Assembly: GCA_013365325.1 (NCBI GenBank)
Contig: JABVXV010000005.1
Span: forward strand, 372,001-436,000
Direction: 5' to 3'
DNA: 64,000 nucleotides
DNA from: Dipetalonema caudispina
Lineage: Eukaryota > Nematoda > Chromadorea > Rhabditida > Onchocercidae
The notes beneath the pieces were generated by a model that was given only the letters and a program-made list of their open reading frames with translations, was not told where the DNA came from and did not search any database. Of the stretch, positions 24,360 to 37,900 are shown piece after piece. Position 1 is the first letter of the stretch, and every line of letters begins with the position of its first letter. A program made the position numbers and the translations under genes.

Positions 24360-26992
24360 ACACAAATCTGATGATGCATTTCCTTTTTTGCGGAAAGTTT
24401 TGCATAAATGAGGCAGAAAAGAATGGAGCGGTCATTTCATGATTAAAATAGATTCATTTCCCATAAATTAAACTAAAGCGCACTTATACATTGATGACCA
24501 GTGCGACAGTGTCGAACACAGTGAAAACAAAAAAATTCAAATCCAAGTGATACTTCACGGAAAATCTTCTTCAGTGCTTTACAATTGTTGGTCGTTTTTA
24601 GCAAAAGTATTTAAAACACTAAAGTATTTCTTGTTATAATTTCAATTTCAATTAATGAAATGATTATTGCAAGAGAAAGTGTTTTCACCAGTGCTTACCT
24701 GGAATATTAGTAATTTAGATTGAAATCATTCAGAATTATTAATTGTGCTCGGTCATCCCTACTTAATTAGCCAACTGAAAAGGTTCATGATATTAACAAT
24801 CATTACCAAATTATAATTCTTATCAGATCCTTATCAGCTAATCAAAAGCTTTTCCTTCAAAATTCAATTGAAGTAGCAATCGCGCAAGCGACACTTTTTA
24901 AGATTCCTAATTTAACTGTCAAAATGTGTTATTATCACTGATGATATATTTTCATTCGGGATGTTTGGTGATTAGTACAAAAAGAAAGTTTTTGAAATGA
25001 GAAACATTATTCCGAGCTTCTTCGAAATTTGTATCACAATTCTATCTTATTCGCAAGCAAACTATTTAGGATTTTTATAAAGAACAAATTGAAATTAATA
25101 TATTTTAAAACCTTTCACCACCTCGAAGTACTTTCTTCTCGTCTTCAAGGTTTTTTCCCATAAACGAACAAAGTTTCTTTGTTTCCACACATAGAGGTCA
25201 CTTCTGCAATTTTTTAACCTAGCTAGTGATCAATCCATAAACCTCCATAATCCTCAGGTAAACTCTCCACTTCGCAAATTTATTTGAAAAATATCGTAGA
25301 ATGTTGAAATTCCGAAATATTCATTCGATACGTTGTCGCGTAATATTTGTCATACAGAAATTTCTTTTCTCGTGCTTTAATTGAACTGTTTGCCTTTCGC
25401 TTTTACGAAGTATTTGCTCGTCAGCTTTTCTAAACTACTATTCTTACCGTTGAAAGCACCCCAACTGACGACATCATTTCAGCCGATAACTTTTGACATA
25501 AAAATCTTCCTAATAATAAACCTAAGGATTTTCCAGATTTGCATCTAAAATTTAAATAGAAACCCGAAATCTCGTGTTACTTACCTCCTTATAGTTACTT
25601 ACTTCTCAATATGTCAACCTGAACAATGCTCAATTATTTTTATACTTCCCTACATTCTACATTATTGTTCTGGATAACTTTTATCTTCTAATCTACCAAG
25701 TACAACTATTCTTCAAAGATAAAAACTTTTCATGAAACATGCAACACAATGATAGAATGTAAAATGAGTTAACAACTGAAACTATACCATACATATAATA
25801 ACTGATATTGCCCAATATTTATTATCAATTTATTCATGCATACTATTTGTATTCCTTTTAAAATAATGCGAATTTAACAAATCATTTGCAAACCAATGAA
25901 AGGAAAACATTACTATTTGCAAACTGAACAAGAAAATCTCTACTAATTGTTTCCTGTAAAGTGAACTATAGAAACAAAATGTTTCTTTCACAGAATTCGG
26001 GTTTTAATTACTTTAAATAGATTGTCTTCGCAGAGTTTTACTATATTAGTAATGAAAAGCATGGAGATAATAATACCTCACATCATTAGACTATACTGTG
26101 GTCAAGCCAAGGAACTTAACATCCGAGTTATAAGAAGCCTGAATGCTAACGTAGGAACACTGAGTGATTTTACAGATGTGAAACAACTGATTCGTATGGT
26201 GCCAGCATTCCTTCAGTCATACTTTGACATAACATGAAACGAAGAGCACGGATCAAAATTCTTCCGACTTCTAATGTAATGTCTTCGAAGTTATTACGGA
26301 TGTTGATGTGCATTTGAAAGCTTGGAAATTACAGACCAGCTCAATACCAATTAATAGAGAATTGTGGGGAAGCGTATCAAAACAAATTAAAAAACTCTAA
26401 CGAGATGAAAAAGATATTTTGCTGCCAATAATACTAGCAGAGAATATCCAGAGTCACTCAGATTTTTATCTCGATTCCGTTATGATAGCCCAGACATCCC
26501 ACATCACATATTTATGTTACCATAAACAAAGATCAGATCTTATAAATCAGTGCAATAAGAAGATAAAACAAATCTGAATGAATGAACATTTTTACTACAA
26601 AAATGAAATAAATACCAAAAGAGTAACAGAGCACAAAAAAAACACTTTATTAATTTTGCAAATCAAATTTTGATGAACTTCTTGGAAGGCTCGGTTTTTT
26701 CGAGAAAGGTCTCTTCAGCAAACGGACCACTTGGTCACTTCCCATAAGAAATGCGGAAAATGATAAACAAATAAACAGAAAACAAATGGCTACCTACCTG
26801 AAAATGAAATGTTGTAAGATAACGAAGACGGTGCAAGATACATAAATTTGGTGCAGCTCAACTGGAGAGAACAAATCTCAAGTCAAAATTGGCATAAACA
26901 TTTTCACGAATATCAATAACAATGCTGGATACAAAAAAAGGAAATTAGAGCACAAAAAGGAGACCAATACCTTAACAGGTTACGAAACTTTT

Positions 26993-27816
26993 TCACTGGA
27001 CAAAGCGACCACCAACTTGCTCTTGGTAAACCTGAAGTGAAGAAAAAAGTAAGTTTCCATGTTTCGCTATTTTCCAAACAGAAAAACAAACAAAACTTAA
27101 TGAATGCCCTCCTGTATATTTTGGGAATGTAAGGGATAGACAACATCGATATACGAATGTGTACGTTCCACAGGCATCGGTAAAGTCAAAAAGCAGTAGC
27201 ACAACAATAAGTGGATAACGAAATTTGAATACTGACTGTAATTAACTAGGAACGGATAACAAGAGATCATAATTTCTGGATACCTTAAAGACTGATACTG
27301 TCTTTCATAAAGAATCGTCTAACTGATTTAGAACTTCCAAATGAAATGAAATTAACTTACTTCGATTATATCGTCCTCCTCAATTTCTAGTGTCTTGGGA
27401 GTATCTTCATCATTGATTCGTCGTCCGTCAAATAAAAAGCGTAGTGAACCGACATCAACACCCATTCGATCTGCATAAGACTTTTTCAGTTTCCCCATGC
27501 TTGTGCCAAATTTCACACGGAAATGTACCTCATTTGAGTCCTGAAACAAATAGGATTTGAAACAGATTTCTCTGTAGGTTCAAGAATGACAATCTTGAAC
27601 ACAACAATCGCTAATATATCGAAATTAATGACAAAATCAACTCCAACGAAAAATGAAACCCTAATATATTGGTTTCTGAATCGTACAGTGTCCAAAAATA
27701 AGTTGTACCTGTCCTACAACCCTCAATTTGATATATTCAGAGGATGAAGCTGGTGCTGTTCCAGTTGCTGTATTATTACCAGTAGCTCCACCTGATGTTT
27801 GTGATTCATCAGCCAT
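26993..27816 (-). CDS. smo-1: SUMO (small ubiquitin-like modifier), 108-aa precursor
   Basis: Ubiquitin-like protein conjugated to lysines of nuclear and other targets by the E1 AOS1/UBA2, UBC9 and E3 ligases. Three exons in phase: 27816-27709, 27540-27361, 27031-26993. The flexible N-terminus MADESQTSGGATGNNT is Gly/Thr/Ser-rich. The beta-grasp fold follows from EYIKLRVVGQ (about residue 27) through DSNEVHFRVKFGTSMGKLK and SLRFLFDGRRINDEDTPKTL to DDIIEVYQEQVGG. The diglycine is at about residues 103-104. A short RFVQ tail must be removed by a ULP/SENP protease to expose it. The short last exon (39 nt) carries the diglycine. The family match is unmistakable. No consensus psi-K-x-E/D lysine for chain formation stands out in the N-terminal arm. 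Confidence 0.97.
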
Positions 27817-29697
27817 TGTTTCAAATTCGTTCAGAGAAAATTCGCAATAGTCAAAAACGCTTGCTGCTGGAAATTTTATTAAAAAAATTGGAAAATCATT
27901 TGTGGATCGTATTAATCAATTTTATTACGTATTCAAGACTGACATTAATATGTCCAACTCCCTTCTGTCTTCAAATTTGAACTGCTATTTAATAGTTTAA
28001 CCAGGGGATGGATTAAAAAAAAAAATGCTTCACTAACGATAACTTAAAAGTCCCAAGTGATACATCTACGGAATTGGAACGCATTATATAACATCGCCTA
28101 CTTTTAGAGATACAACAGACCTGGACCAAAATGCCAGTAGTATTATTAAAAAAAAAAATGGGATATGTGTCAGCACGGAATATACAACTATGCAAAACAT
28201 ATCCAAAATAACTCATTGCACAGTTCTTCCATGCTTATACTAAAGCTAAAATTTTCCACCATTAATAGAATTTTTGGAAGGGACCGTCGGTAAAACAATA
28301 CCTATAGATGTAAGTGAGTGGGAATAAAGTTGTTCACGTTCATGCTAACAAACACAGAGAAGATAAAACTGGTGGTAATAGGTTAAACAGTACTGCCTAG
28401 AACTTAACTTTACTATCCAAACAACTCTCAGAACAGAAACCTAACAGAGTAGAGCACAAGTGGACGCGTCCTCAAACTGTTGCAGGTTGCATTGAATAAT
28501 TCATATATTTCACGCGGCTTCTTTGACCCTCGTGGAAAATAACAATCCCTCAATGCAACTCCTGCGGTCTCATGTCGAAAAGACGAGATCTATCCCAATG
28601 CTTGGTGGAGTCTAGAAACGGCAAGATCATTCTTGTACATTATAGGTTACTCGTTCGAATCCCTAGTAAATCCAATCCTCTAGGAAAATACTTCAGGTAT
28701 TATCCTGATAAGCTAGACAACTCAAGCCAAGAACTTTTCATTCGAGGTATCATTTGATGCAACCTGTTAGTTTCTTCTAGCCAATATAGTGACTGTCCTA
28801 AACCAATATCTCCGGAAAAGGCGCATCAAATGAACCGCTACCACCAAAATTATTATCACTGAGGGAAACACTTCTCTCACCTGTGACATCTCCAAAGTGT
28901 TAGGGGATTCCCCAAAGAGCACTACAAGCATTAGGGGATATATAACTTTGACCAACGAGAAATGTAAATCGTTCATGGGATCGACAGTCCAAAAAACAAA
29001 CCAGAGCTTATTAGTTTAAGTGACCTAACTGAAGCCAGAAGTTCGGCATCTTACGTCCACTTTACAAATGAACTTATGAAATAGTTATGCCTGCACCTGG
29101 AAGAAATAAGGCTTCACCCTATTTTTTATATTTTAAAAAGCTACTAAAAAAAATCTCAATGGTCAACCATGTCCGCATCTTTCGAAGACAGTTTTGAGTT
29201 CTATTTGTTTGTTTGTCCCATTTGTTTCACAACAGTTAATGCAGTAATGATAATTATGTAACTATAAAAATGTGGAAAAAGCCATTACAGGCCAAACATT
29301 GTAATCAGCAATTTGATAGCTTAAAACGATTATTTTATCGCAACCAAAACCAACACGTTCAAAGCAATAATCTATACGGAACTTAAAAACTAAACTATGA
29401 TGAACAGATATTTGAAAAAAAAAACTAAAGAAATCATGAGAGAAAGGAAATGTTCCAATTCAAAATCAAAGATAAAATACTTGAAAAGTCCCTGACTTTT
29501 CTATTCAGTAGCAGTAACTAAATTATAATCCTTTCAAACAATTAAAATAAAGCCCGTTTGCACTTCCCTTTCGGGTCTTGTACTTTAAAGAACTTCGTTT
29601 AATCAGAACAGCTTCAATTGACCAGATGCAAGTAATCACCATTTTTATCAATAATTATCAAAAGCTTAAAATCGCAAACTACTACTAAATAATATCA
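27817..29697. other. Stretch between SUMO and ANKRD13 genes
   Basis: 1.9 kb without a supported gene. Small ORFs at 28013-28216, 28572-28757 and 28767-28976 show no motif. It should hold the 3' end of the ANKRD13 transcript and the SUMO promoter. The two genes share a strand, but the gap is longer than usual for a nematode operon. Confidence 0.5.
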
Positions 29698-32600
29698 TCA
29701 TTTCTCGATGAGGGATAGTTTTATGATACGTTCTAACTCTTCCTCTTGCTCTTCGCGTGCTTTTAGCCTTTCTTCCTCTTCTTTTTGCGATAGTCGTATT
29801 GCAAGCTGAATATCGTCGTCCTAAAATTTCAAAACTGAACTAGATGTCACTTTTGAATTAATATGGTTGCATAACTAGCGTACTACATAGGGTATTGAAT
29901 AGTTGGTAATTCCAATGCTAGTACGAAAAAAAATTATGCATAAAAAGCACTAATCACTGCTAAAAGTGTTAAAAAGTACCATAAAGGTCTGATGCTCTGT
30001 GGTAATGGCATCATCAGCAGTTGCAGTACCTTCCCTCATTAGTTGCTCCAGACGAAGCGTTCGTATACTTTCTCCTATTGCATATGCTAAATCTGTGTCT
30101 CCATGCCAATCCGAGATATTGCTTGCGGATGTCGCAATACAAGTATTAGAGCCTGCTGCTGGAGGACCTGCTGTTTCGCGCATACTTTGCTCCAATGCAA
30201 ATTGTAGATAGAGTTCATCTTCTGATACGTCTGTAAGTAGTGAAGACATCCAAATCCAACACAATTTTCTTTCTTTTTTTTTGAAGTGGAAAGTACTTCA
30301 ACCATTGCTGCCAAAAATTAGTAATGAATTTGCAATTTGAAGTAAAAAACAAACGCATGAAACTACTAGTTCTTATTTTAGACCAGCAAAGACTAATATC
30401 CTGCCTTGCATTTTATCAAATACTATAGATGAACAAAGATAGAAACTGCTTCGACTACTGATTTAGGAACTAGTGACTATGAACTAACATCTTCTTGATG
30501 CGAGATTTCCATTAGAACCAACTTCGCGCACGGCTGCATTTCCGCTTACGCCATAATCATCGTTGTTCAGAAGACGATAATACTGAGGGATTTCGAAAGT
30601 AGCTGGATCGACTTCTATCTAAAAACATATAAATTTCATTTATAAAATACGTCATGCTCATTGCAGTATCATAATGCATTTTGAGACAGTAACACGACAA
30701 AGTCACTTTCATATAAGCACTGAATTAAAACTTACCTCGTTCGATGAAGCATTGTAAGAAACATGAGGTCCTGGTGTATTTACAGCCGAAAATGTGATTC
30801 GTGCACTAACAACATGAAATAGCGGAATTTCAATTTTTACAGGAAAGCCAGCTGGCAATTGCAGCTGGACGAAATTCTTCAGTCGAGCGAAATGGGTATT
30901 ATTTACAGCCATCAGATCAATGATTGGCAACACTTGATCCTGAAATAATCAAATAAATGAAACTTAAATTAAAAGTAATAACGAACAATGAATTCAAATG
31001 TTTTCTGTATTACGTCAAATAACTTCGTTGTGATATTGTTTGCTCTCAATGTTTCAAGCAGAACAATCAAAGATGAAAAATATAGTTCAGAACAGCAAAT
31101 CCAGTCACTTCTTTAAACAAGATTTGAAGTTTCGCTGGCTGAAAGGACACTATTCTCTACAGCCTCAAGAAAAGGTTAAAACCCTGAAAAGACTCAAAAT
31201 ACAGGACCAAACATATTAGCGTCGTCTCATAATTCATTTCAAAAACCAGACCTGTAAATCAAGTGGGTAATGGTCACAAAGCCATAAAGTAGCTTTAAAT
31301 GAACTGGTCTTCTTCGTCACCTAAAAAGAAAGATATATTTTGAAAAATGAGTTCATAGTAGTGTCACACAGACAGGCTTTCCCGAACTTTAAATTCAATT
31401 ATTAAAAACAAACGATGTAAGGGAATTATAAATATATTCCTTTGAAATGCGGCAACGCATTATACGGTAACCGTATATATTTATATAACATTTAGAACAG
31501 GACATCAAATTAATATATTTTAAAGAAAGAAAATTAAAATATTCCAAAAATTTTAAGTCAAGACTTATAAAATATTTGAGAAATTATAAAATACAGCGTT
31601 CATTACATTTTGAATGTAGATCGATCGGTAAGGTATTTCTATTACACCCACTTTGCTATCCGCAAAATTTTTTTCGTTCGAAAGCGGTATTTTAAAACAC
31701 TTTTCAAATAAAAGCTCCTAGTAACAATAAAAAATTAATGCCGTCTCTAATTATCAAACCTTTTACCTCAAAAAAGGAATATACTACACCGGAAAATTCC
31801 CGCAATCTCACTACGCTTTAATATCATGCTGCGCTATAAACGTAGGACAAACTAATGAAAGAACTTCAAGGAAAATGAACTTTGAATTTGCTTGAGAGAA
31901 AAAAAATCCTCTCGGCCTATACTACATTTTCCATTGAACCATCATCTCCAGATACTGCGGAACTTAAAAAGAAAGAACCTGCTTTGGCAATCCAATGTCG
32001 CGATTGTTCATAGAATAATTTTTATCCAAATACTGTTGCGGTGTCAGTCCACAATATACATCATTTCCTGTTTGTCTCATTTCGCTGGTGCATTTCTGAT
32101 GTCTTTCAGCCAATTTCAAGACCGTGTGCAAGGGATTTTCATGCTCTTCATGTCGGAATCTGCAATTAGCTGATTATTTATGACATTACAATTCTGGTGT
32201 TAAGTAATTAGTTCACTTTATCCTCCACGTAAATTAACTTAATCTTTCAGAAAAGTAAATTTCTCTAGTATATGAATGAAGAACTAGTTATTTTTCCTAA
32301 CATCAGTTAACCTACCAGAATTATCTCTCATCCAATGGCGTTAGTGTATGAAATGTTTTAAAGAATCACTTAAAATCCTCTGATTCATTTTTCTAAACAA
32401 CACAAAACAGATATTTGATATATCGACCAACCTTTCTTTATCTCTTCCCAACAAATGCTCCGTCCGCGTTTTTGTCACTATGTCAACATTACTCGCATTA
32501 AAAACCTTAAAATGCTTCAATTTTCCAATCATAAATAACCAGAAAAATGTCTGCTTTGAAAACACTTTTATTAATTTCATTATGACTATTTATTTAATCC

Positions 32601-34976
32601 ATGATAAGTTCGAGATGGCTTGAAAAATATCTTTCGTTCAAATAACAATTATTTCGAATATGTTTAACCTCTTCCTGATATCTTGAAAGCAATGAAAAAA
32701 CATATACCTTACATTCATACCCCTCCACTTCTTCTACACGATCTGATGACGTTAACCAGGAGAAGAGACCACCACCTTTTGATCGTTCAAATCTGCAAGG
32801 AAACAATACCATCCGTTAATATGTTTGCCAAAATGTCGGGAAAAAACTGGTAAGAAATGTGAGAAAAAAATTTCTTTTAATACAAACCCGATTTTCTCTA
32901 CATCAATAAAAGTAGTGTCAACAGGTGATGTCATCCGCGAGTAAATAGCTTCTTCAGGTGGAACAAAATCTCTGAGATCATTGGTGGATTGTGAGTCCAT
33001 GGTATGAACAGTAGCCTAAAAAATATAAGGACTGATATTTCAAATCAAAGTCAAAATCCTACTCGACTGTGAATTACTACGATACAATCGATTGCTTTCA
33101 TTATTTGGAATGCATTTAACAACTTTCCAGAAATTCCGTGAAATCAATAAATTTATATAGATATCAATTCCGATCTCATAAAATGAAACATGATTTTTTT
33201 TTCAAAAGAAATACATAAATGAGGAGCAAAAAATCTTGACAATGAATCTACCGTTTTACTGTCATGATCCAAAACAATCAACTGCGCTTGACAGTCATCA
33301 GAAAAACGAAATATAAAGGACTGATTGCCGCGTTTCCAATTTGATGTTATATCAAAACCAACCAATGTTGTGTCAATTCGAACATTTGAACCCCGCTTGT
33401 AAATCTGCAGAACTATTGATGATGAAACATGGGTCAAAAAATTGAAAATGCTTTTAGGCAAGTAAATTCAAACTAAACATTACTAGAACTTCTTTAAATA
33501 ACTGCTTCATTAATTAGAAATAATTTTTGAAATGCGCAAAAATATCCTGCACAACAAAGTTATTTATATCTAAGCAAGTTTTAAGTAAAATGACAGCTTG
33601 AACTGGCAAGCAGTGGTTGGAATTTGATAAAGCTCAATATACTAACTTCTTAAAACCATTCACAACTGAATCTTTACCAACAACTTGACGAATGAAAAAT
33701 TAGGATTAAACAATTTGACTTCCATCTTACCCTTTTCTAATAGGGCATTTCAAATTTTTATAAAGTTATCTTAATACAGCTCTCCTGCTGAAGCATCCAT
33801 TAATTTTAATTTGAAATATGAATAGAGGGTGCCTTATAAGTATCAGAAGGACACATTTTGCTAACAAATGGTAACCAACTGGTAAATTCCCAACTCATTT
33901 CTGCATAAAAATCGCTTGTTTCCTGAAAATAAGCATGCTACAACTTGTCTCAATCACTTAAATCTGAAAAGAGCTTATCATTAATGAACATGATAACTTG
34001 ATGTAAAGCAAATGTACTTTTGTTTACTGAAACTGAGTGAAGAATTATTTTCCCAATGTGAAGAATTATTTTTATCAGTGATCATTATATCAGTGGTCTT
34101 GATAAGAAATACTAATCAATATTAATAATAAAAAAATATACATATTTAGTGCTCTCTTTCATAAGCCAAATTATGTTCTCGTTGATGGTAAAAATTGCAC
34201 ACCTTCAACAGAGTAAGTAAACGTTCCATTGCACAACTCGTTTGCAAAGCTCGTTGATAGTCTCGATATTGGATAATTAATCGCAAAAGATCACTATTTC
34301 CGGCACAAATAGCTTCATGACTAGGCGACCACATATCTGCATAAGTGAAGGACGTGGAATCAGTAGGTTCGCAGTTGATACGAATAGGAGGTACCAGAAA
34401 GTCCGTTTTTAATGGCACATCGATCCTTAAGCGAGACCCTTTCCTTATTTTATATGTGAAGCTGAAGTGAGCCAACTTGACTCGCCTCGTTAACATCAGC
34501 TGATTAATGTACCTGCATTCTGGATAGCAGCATTGGCTCCTTTTTCTAGCAAAGCTCGAGCACATTCATAATGGCCAAGGGTAATGGCTAACATCAAAGG
34601 TGTGCGGCCTGAAAAGTAAAGGTCGAGTTAAGGCGTAGTACCCAACGCTAAATACAAGAATAAATCTACCGGATCTACCGAAGTCTCATTGATCTAAAAA
34701 CTGAATCATTTTAAAGAAACACCTTCTCAAGGAATTTACCGAAAAGTCTTGTTTCACTCTATTTCAGGCTTACTATAACTTTCGAATTGAAAGTTTTGAA
34801 TAAATGAATGGAGATTAGCACATTTTGATGGCTCACCGACCTCTTACATCGAGCTTGTTAAGGATATCACTCATATGTCCTTCTTCCAACAATTCCATTA
34901 AATTCTCATAATCATTCCGGAACACAGCCCAATGTAACGGATATTTTCGTTTCAATTCTTTCTCGTCCGTCATCAT
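29698..34976 (-). CDS. ANKRD13: ANKRD13-family ankyrin repeat / ubiquitin-interacting-motif protein (617 aa, complete)
   Basis: Vertebrate ANKRD13 proteins bind Lys63-linked ubiquitin on endocytosed membrane receptors. Fourteen exons join in one frame: 34976-34841, 34608-34513, 34336-34203, 33922-33833, 33404-33252, 33015-32888, 32792-32708, 32505-32432, 32159-31979, 31320-31252, 30939-30736, 30618-30489, 30230-29980, 29820-29698. Ankyrin repeats come first ([40 protein letters not shown]). The family's central domain follows: [70 protein letters not shown] and [18 protein letters not shown]. Four UIM-like helices end the protein: [37 protein letters not shown] and [12 protein letters not shown]. 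The start at [12 protein letters not shown] was chosen to match the family; the frame stays open upstream to 35063 with a hydrophobic stretch. One intron begins with GC. Human relatives are about 590 aa. Confidence 0.95.
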
Positions 34977-37900
34977 AAGCTCCTTCAAATACATTTTGTC
35001 ACATTTCATTACCATCCAAATCGACAATATACAACAAATTAAAAAGATCAAGTCAACAAACAAGCATCTATCTACGTAATAAGTGACTACCTTCGGTCAA
35101 TCAATGGTTGCTAGGCAATACTTACATTCATTTCTTTATCTATTTAATTTAATTTAATCCAATCCCTCTCCAACATACAATCAATCATCCCCTATAATCA
35201 GATCAAATGTCCGCTACTTGCAAGACGTACGAAATAATTAAGCTAATGAGAAACATGTAATTGCATAGAGCAACGTACCGTTAGTAAAATATGCGGCGGC
35301 AATTTAAACTATGGAAGTCACAGATGCGCCGCGGTAAGCTTCTCTCGCGTGCGCTCAATGATGTATCGATCCGCCGCTGTCAGAGAATTTATCGGGAGGG
35401 AAAGGGCGAGCAGCACAGACACGTTCTTGCGCATACGTACACGTACATACACATACATGCATACAGAGACACATACACGTACATACATACATACATACAT
35501 ATACGCAGATATGTGCACTGACATACACAGACACACAGATATGTACATTGACGTACACACACACACACTGACATACATTCACAGACACGGACATACACGA
35601 CAACATACACACATATGTATACTGACATACACATACACATACACACACACACAGACAGATACACACATACATGCATAGACAGGTAGAAAGCCCACCCATT
35701 GTGTGTGTGTGTTGTGGATTGGAGCATTGTTGGGCAGACACGGCCTTCGTTGGCAGAGCCTCGTCCTCTGTGTTCTCCGACCATGTATTCGCTTCTTCTC
35801 CTCATTAACCATACTATTTCATTACTCTCTTCCACCTATCTTTCACCATTATAATAGCGATTTTGTATGTTTATCGTAACGTGTGATGTACTAAACGAGG
35901 TCATAGAGAGGTCAAGCATAGGCCTGCCTAGGCCTAGTGGAATTTATTCCAGGAGGACTTAAAATTGAGGGAGTTGATCCATGCAGTCGTTCCGCGGATA
36001 TGTTTGAATTTGGATGTGATGCTAAACTGGTACAAATATCAACAGTAATTTGGCCACTTATTGGCTGGATGGAGGCTTTAGCCTAGTCTATTTATTGTCC
36101 TACTGCAACTTCCAAAATATATTCCAAGATGTTGAATCTTGCGTGAAATCATTGTTTTTTGAAGCTTCGATTAAATTAATATTATTTGTGACCCATATTT
36201 CTGTTAAATGTTGAACTTCTGCGGTATTTGTAAAAGTAACCAGAAAAGTTCCATTCTCTCATGTTACTTATTCATCTCCTGCATAATTATTGCCCGGTAT
36301 TAGTTAAAAATACGCATAATTGGCAATGAAGAAGACAGATAAATAAGTGTCTCGAAATCTTCCCATACTTTCCTCTCTAATTTGTAGATACTTTATTAGG
36401 TTTTGCTCAGTTCTATTTGAGATACGAAATGAAAGATGTCATTTTAAGGATTGATAAGGGGAATTTCCGGAATAAATCAGGCATGGGAAGAAGTCCCTAT
36501 CTCAGCTCTCGATGCTTTTCCCAGATAATATTCAGTGCGGGAATTGTACAACGATGAGAACATTATTTCTCTTTTGTTTGTGAGAATAATAGAAAGTTCA
36601 CAGATCAAAACATACTATCAACAAAGAACTATTAGCATTACTTACTATCATTGATTAATATGATTATAGTGATGTTTGAAATTTGATGAGATTGAAATTA
36701 GCATGCAGTCAAAGAAGGAAACCTCTCATTGAGGTAAGATTCAATCTAACTCCTCTCATTTCATACAGATAGGTTATGTCAGCTTGCTTGTGACAGTTCC
36801 GCTTCTGTTAAGAGAGCTGAAAATGGAGAATAGACTGAGAGAGAGAGCGTGGACGAATGATTCCACATTTCCACTTCAGAAGTTTCGGCTTTCGGATTGA
36901 AACTGGAAATATCTATCACTCACTCATCCATTTCCTGACTTCAGTTCAGTTCATTCCGGTTAATGTAGCATGAAATAGCTAACAATTCAAATAACTCTCC
37001 TATTTCTTTCGAAACTTTGAAATTCATCATTAACGGATTTGCGAGTGATATGATGTCATTAGCGGATACATCTCTCTCCAATAATTGAATGCTTCGTTCC
37101 TTCAAGAAACGAGTATCATGAATTTGTATCAATCATTCTAATCAACAACGATGCTTGCTTGGTTTTGAAATTGCTGAGGAATATTTCATTAGGTTTGGAT
37201 CTCAAGTATGGGAAAGAATTTGTAAAAATAAGAGAAGAGTGATATTCAAAAGAAGTCATCAAACCTTACTAGGCTTTGGGAGGGAGAGATTATTAGGAGG
37301 CAGGGTCAGGGTCATGAATTGGTTTAGATGGCTGGACATTAAAATGATCTGTTTAGTTTCCTTGATTAATTTTAGCCTTATTTTTATTCAACTCTGTTTG
37401 TTGAATCTGTTCTACATGACTAAGAAGTATTTATTTGAAGACTGTTTAAAAATGAAATCCTTGAGTTCAGTGCTGATCAACAATTTAAAAATTTAGCCAA
37501 CAATAATGAGCTCGCTCGTACGCTATTGGCTCAAGTTCTTTGCAGATGGTGACTTCATGCAATTGTTAGATGTTGTTGAAGGTTGACCTTTGATTCCTAG
37601 ATATTATTACACCTTAACATTATGCTCAGTGAGTCGAAGGCAAAACTGCGACAAAATCTCCCTATTGGGTAAAAATAATCAGAAACTATTCCTTCGAAAA
37701 ATGTAAATTAATGAGCTTAGGAAGTTGTACTAAAAAGTGGTATTATCAAAATTTGTTAAATTCTCATACTCTTATACTCTTACAAGCATAACAGAGAAGG
37801 GAAATTTATTTGAGATACATTCATTACACTTTCATTTCTGTTAATATTATGCAAATCTTCGTAAATTTTTTGCTTTATGCGCCTGTCTTCTTTGTTCGTC

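Larger units (their letters stand above)
16205..26992. other. 10.8-kb gap between the IFA and SUMO genes
   Basis: No gene is supported here. It is very AT-rich with long A and T runs. The longest ATG frame is 16559-16987 (plus, 142 codons, Lys/Phe/Ile-rich, no motif), likely chance. 26022-26237 (plus) follows a possible acceptor (TCTTCGCAG) but resembles nothing I know. It contains the GA, 36-bp and CA repeat tracts listed separately. The right end (26646-26651) has a minus-strand AATAAA that may serve the SUMO gene. The left end should hold the IFA promoter. Confidence 0.5.

Noticed and set aside
24108..24435. Cys/Val-repeat frames on the minus strand
   Set aside because: Direct translation of the CA microsatellite.
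26022..26237. 71-codon plus-strand frame after a possible acceptor
   Set aside because: Not listed as a gene because no homology, no start codon in good context and no second exon could be found; noted in the gap finding.
28630..28665. GTTCGAATCC, resembling a tRNA B box
   Set aside because: The T stem does not pair and no acceptor stem or A box is found at the right distance.
35291..35835. Overlapping 76-148 codon frames on both strands with His/Thr or Cys/Val repeats
   Set aside because: All arise from the CA/CATA tract; alternating repeats are open in many frames.
37155..37496. 113-codon plus-strand ORF in the HMG upstream region
   Set aside because: No motif; a hydrophobic stretch is common by chance in T-rich DNA.
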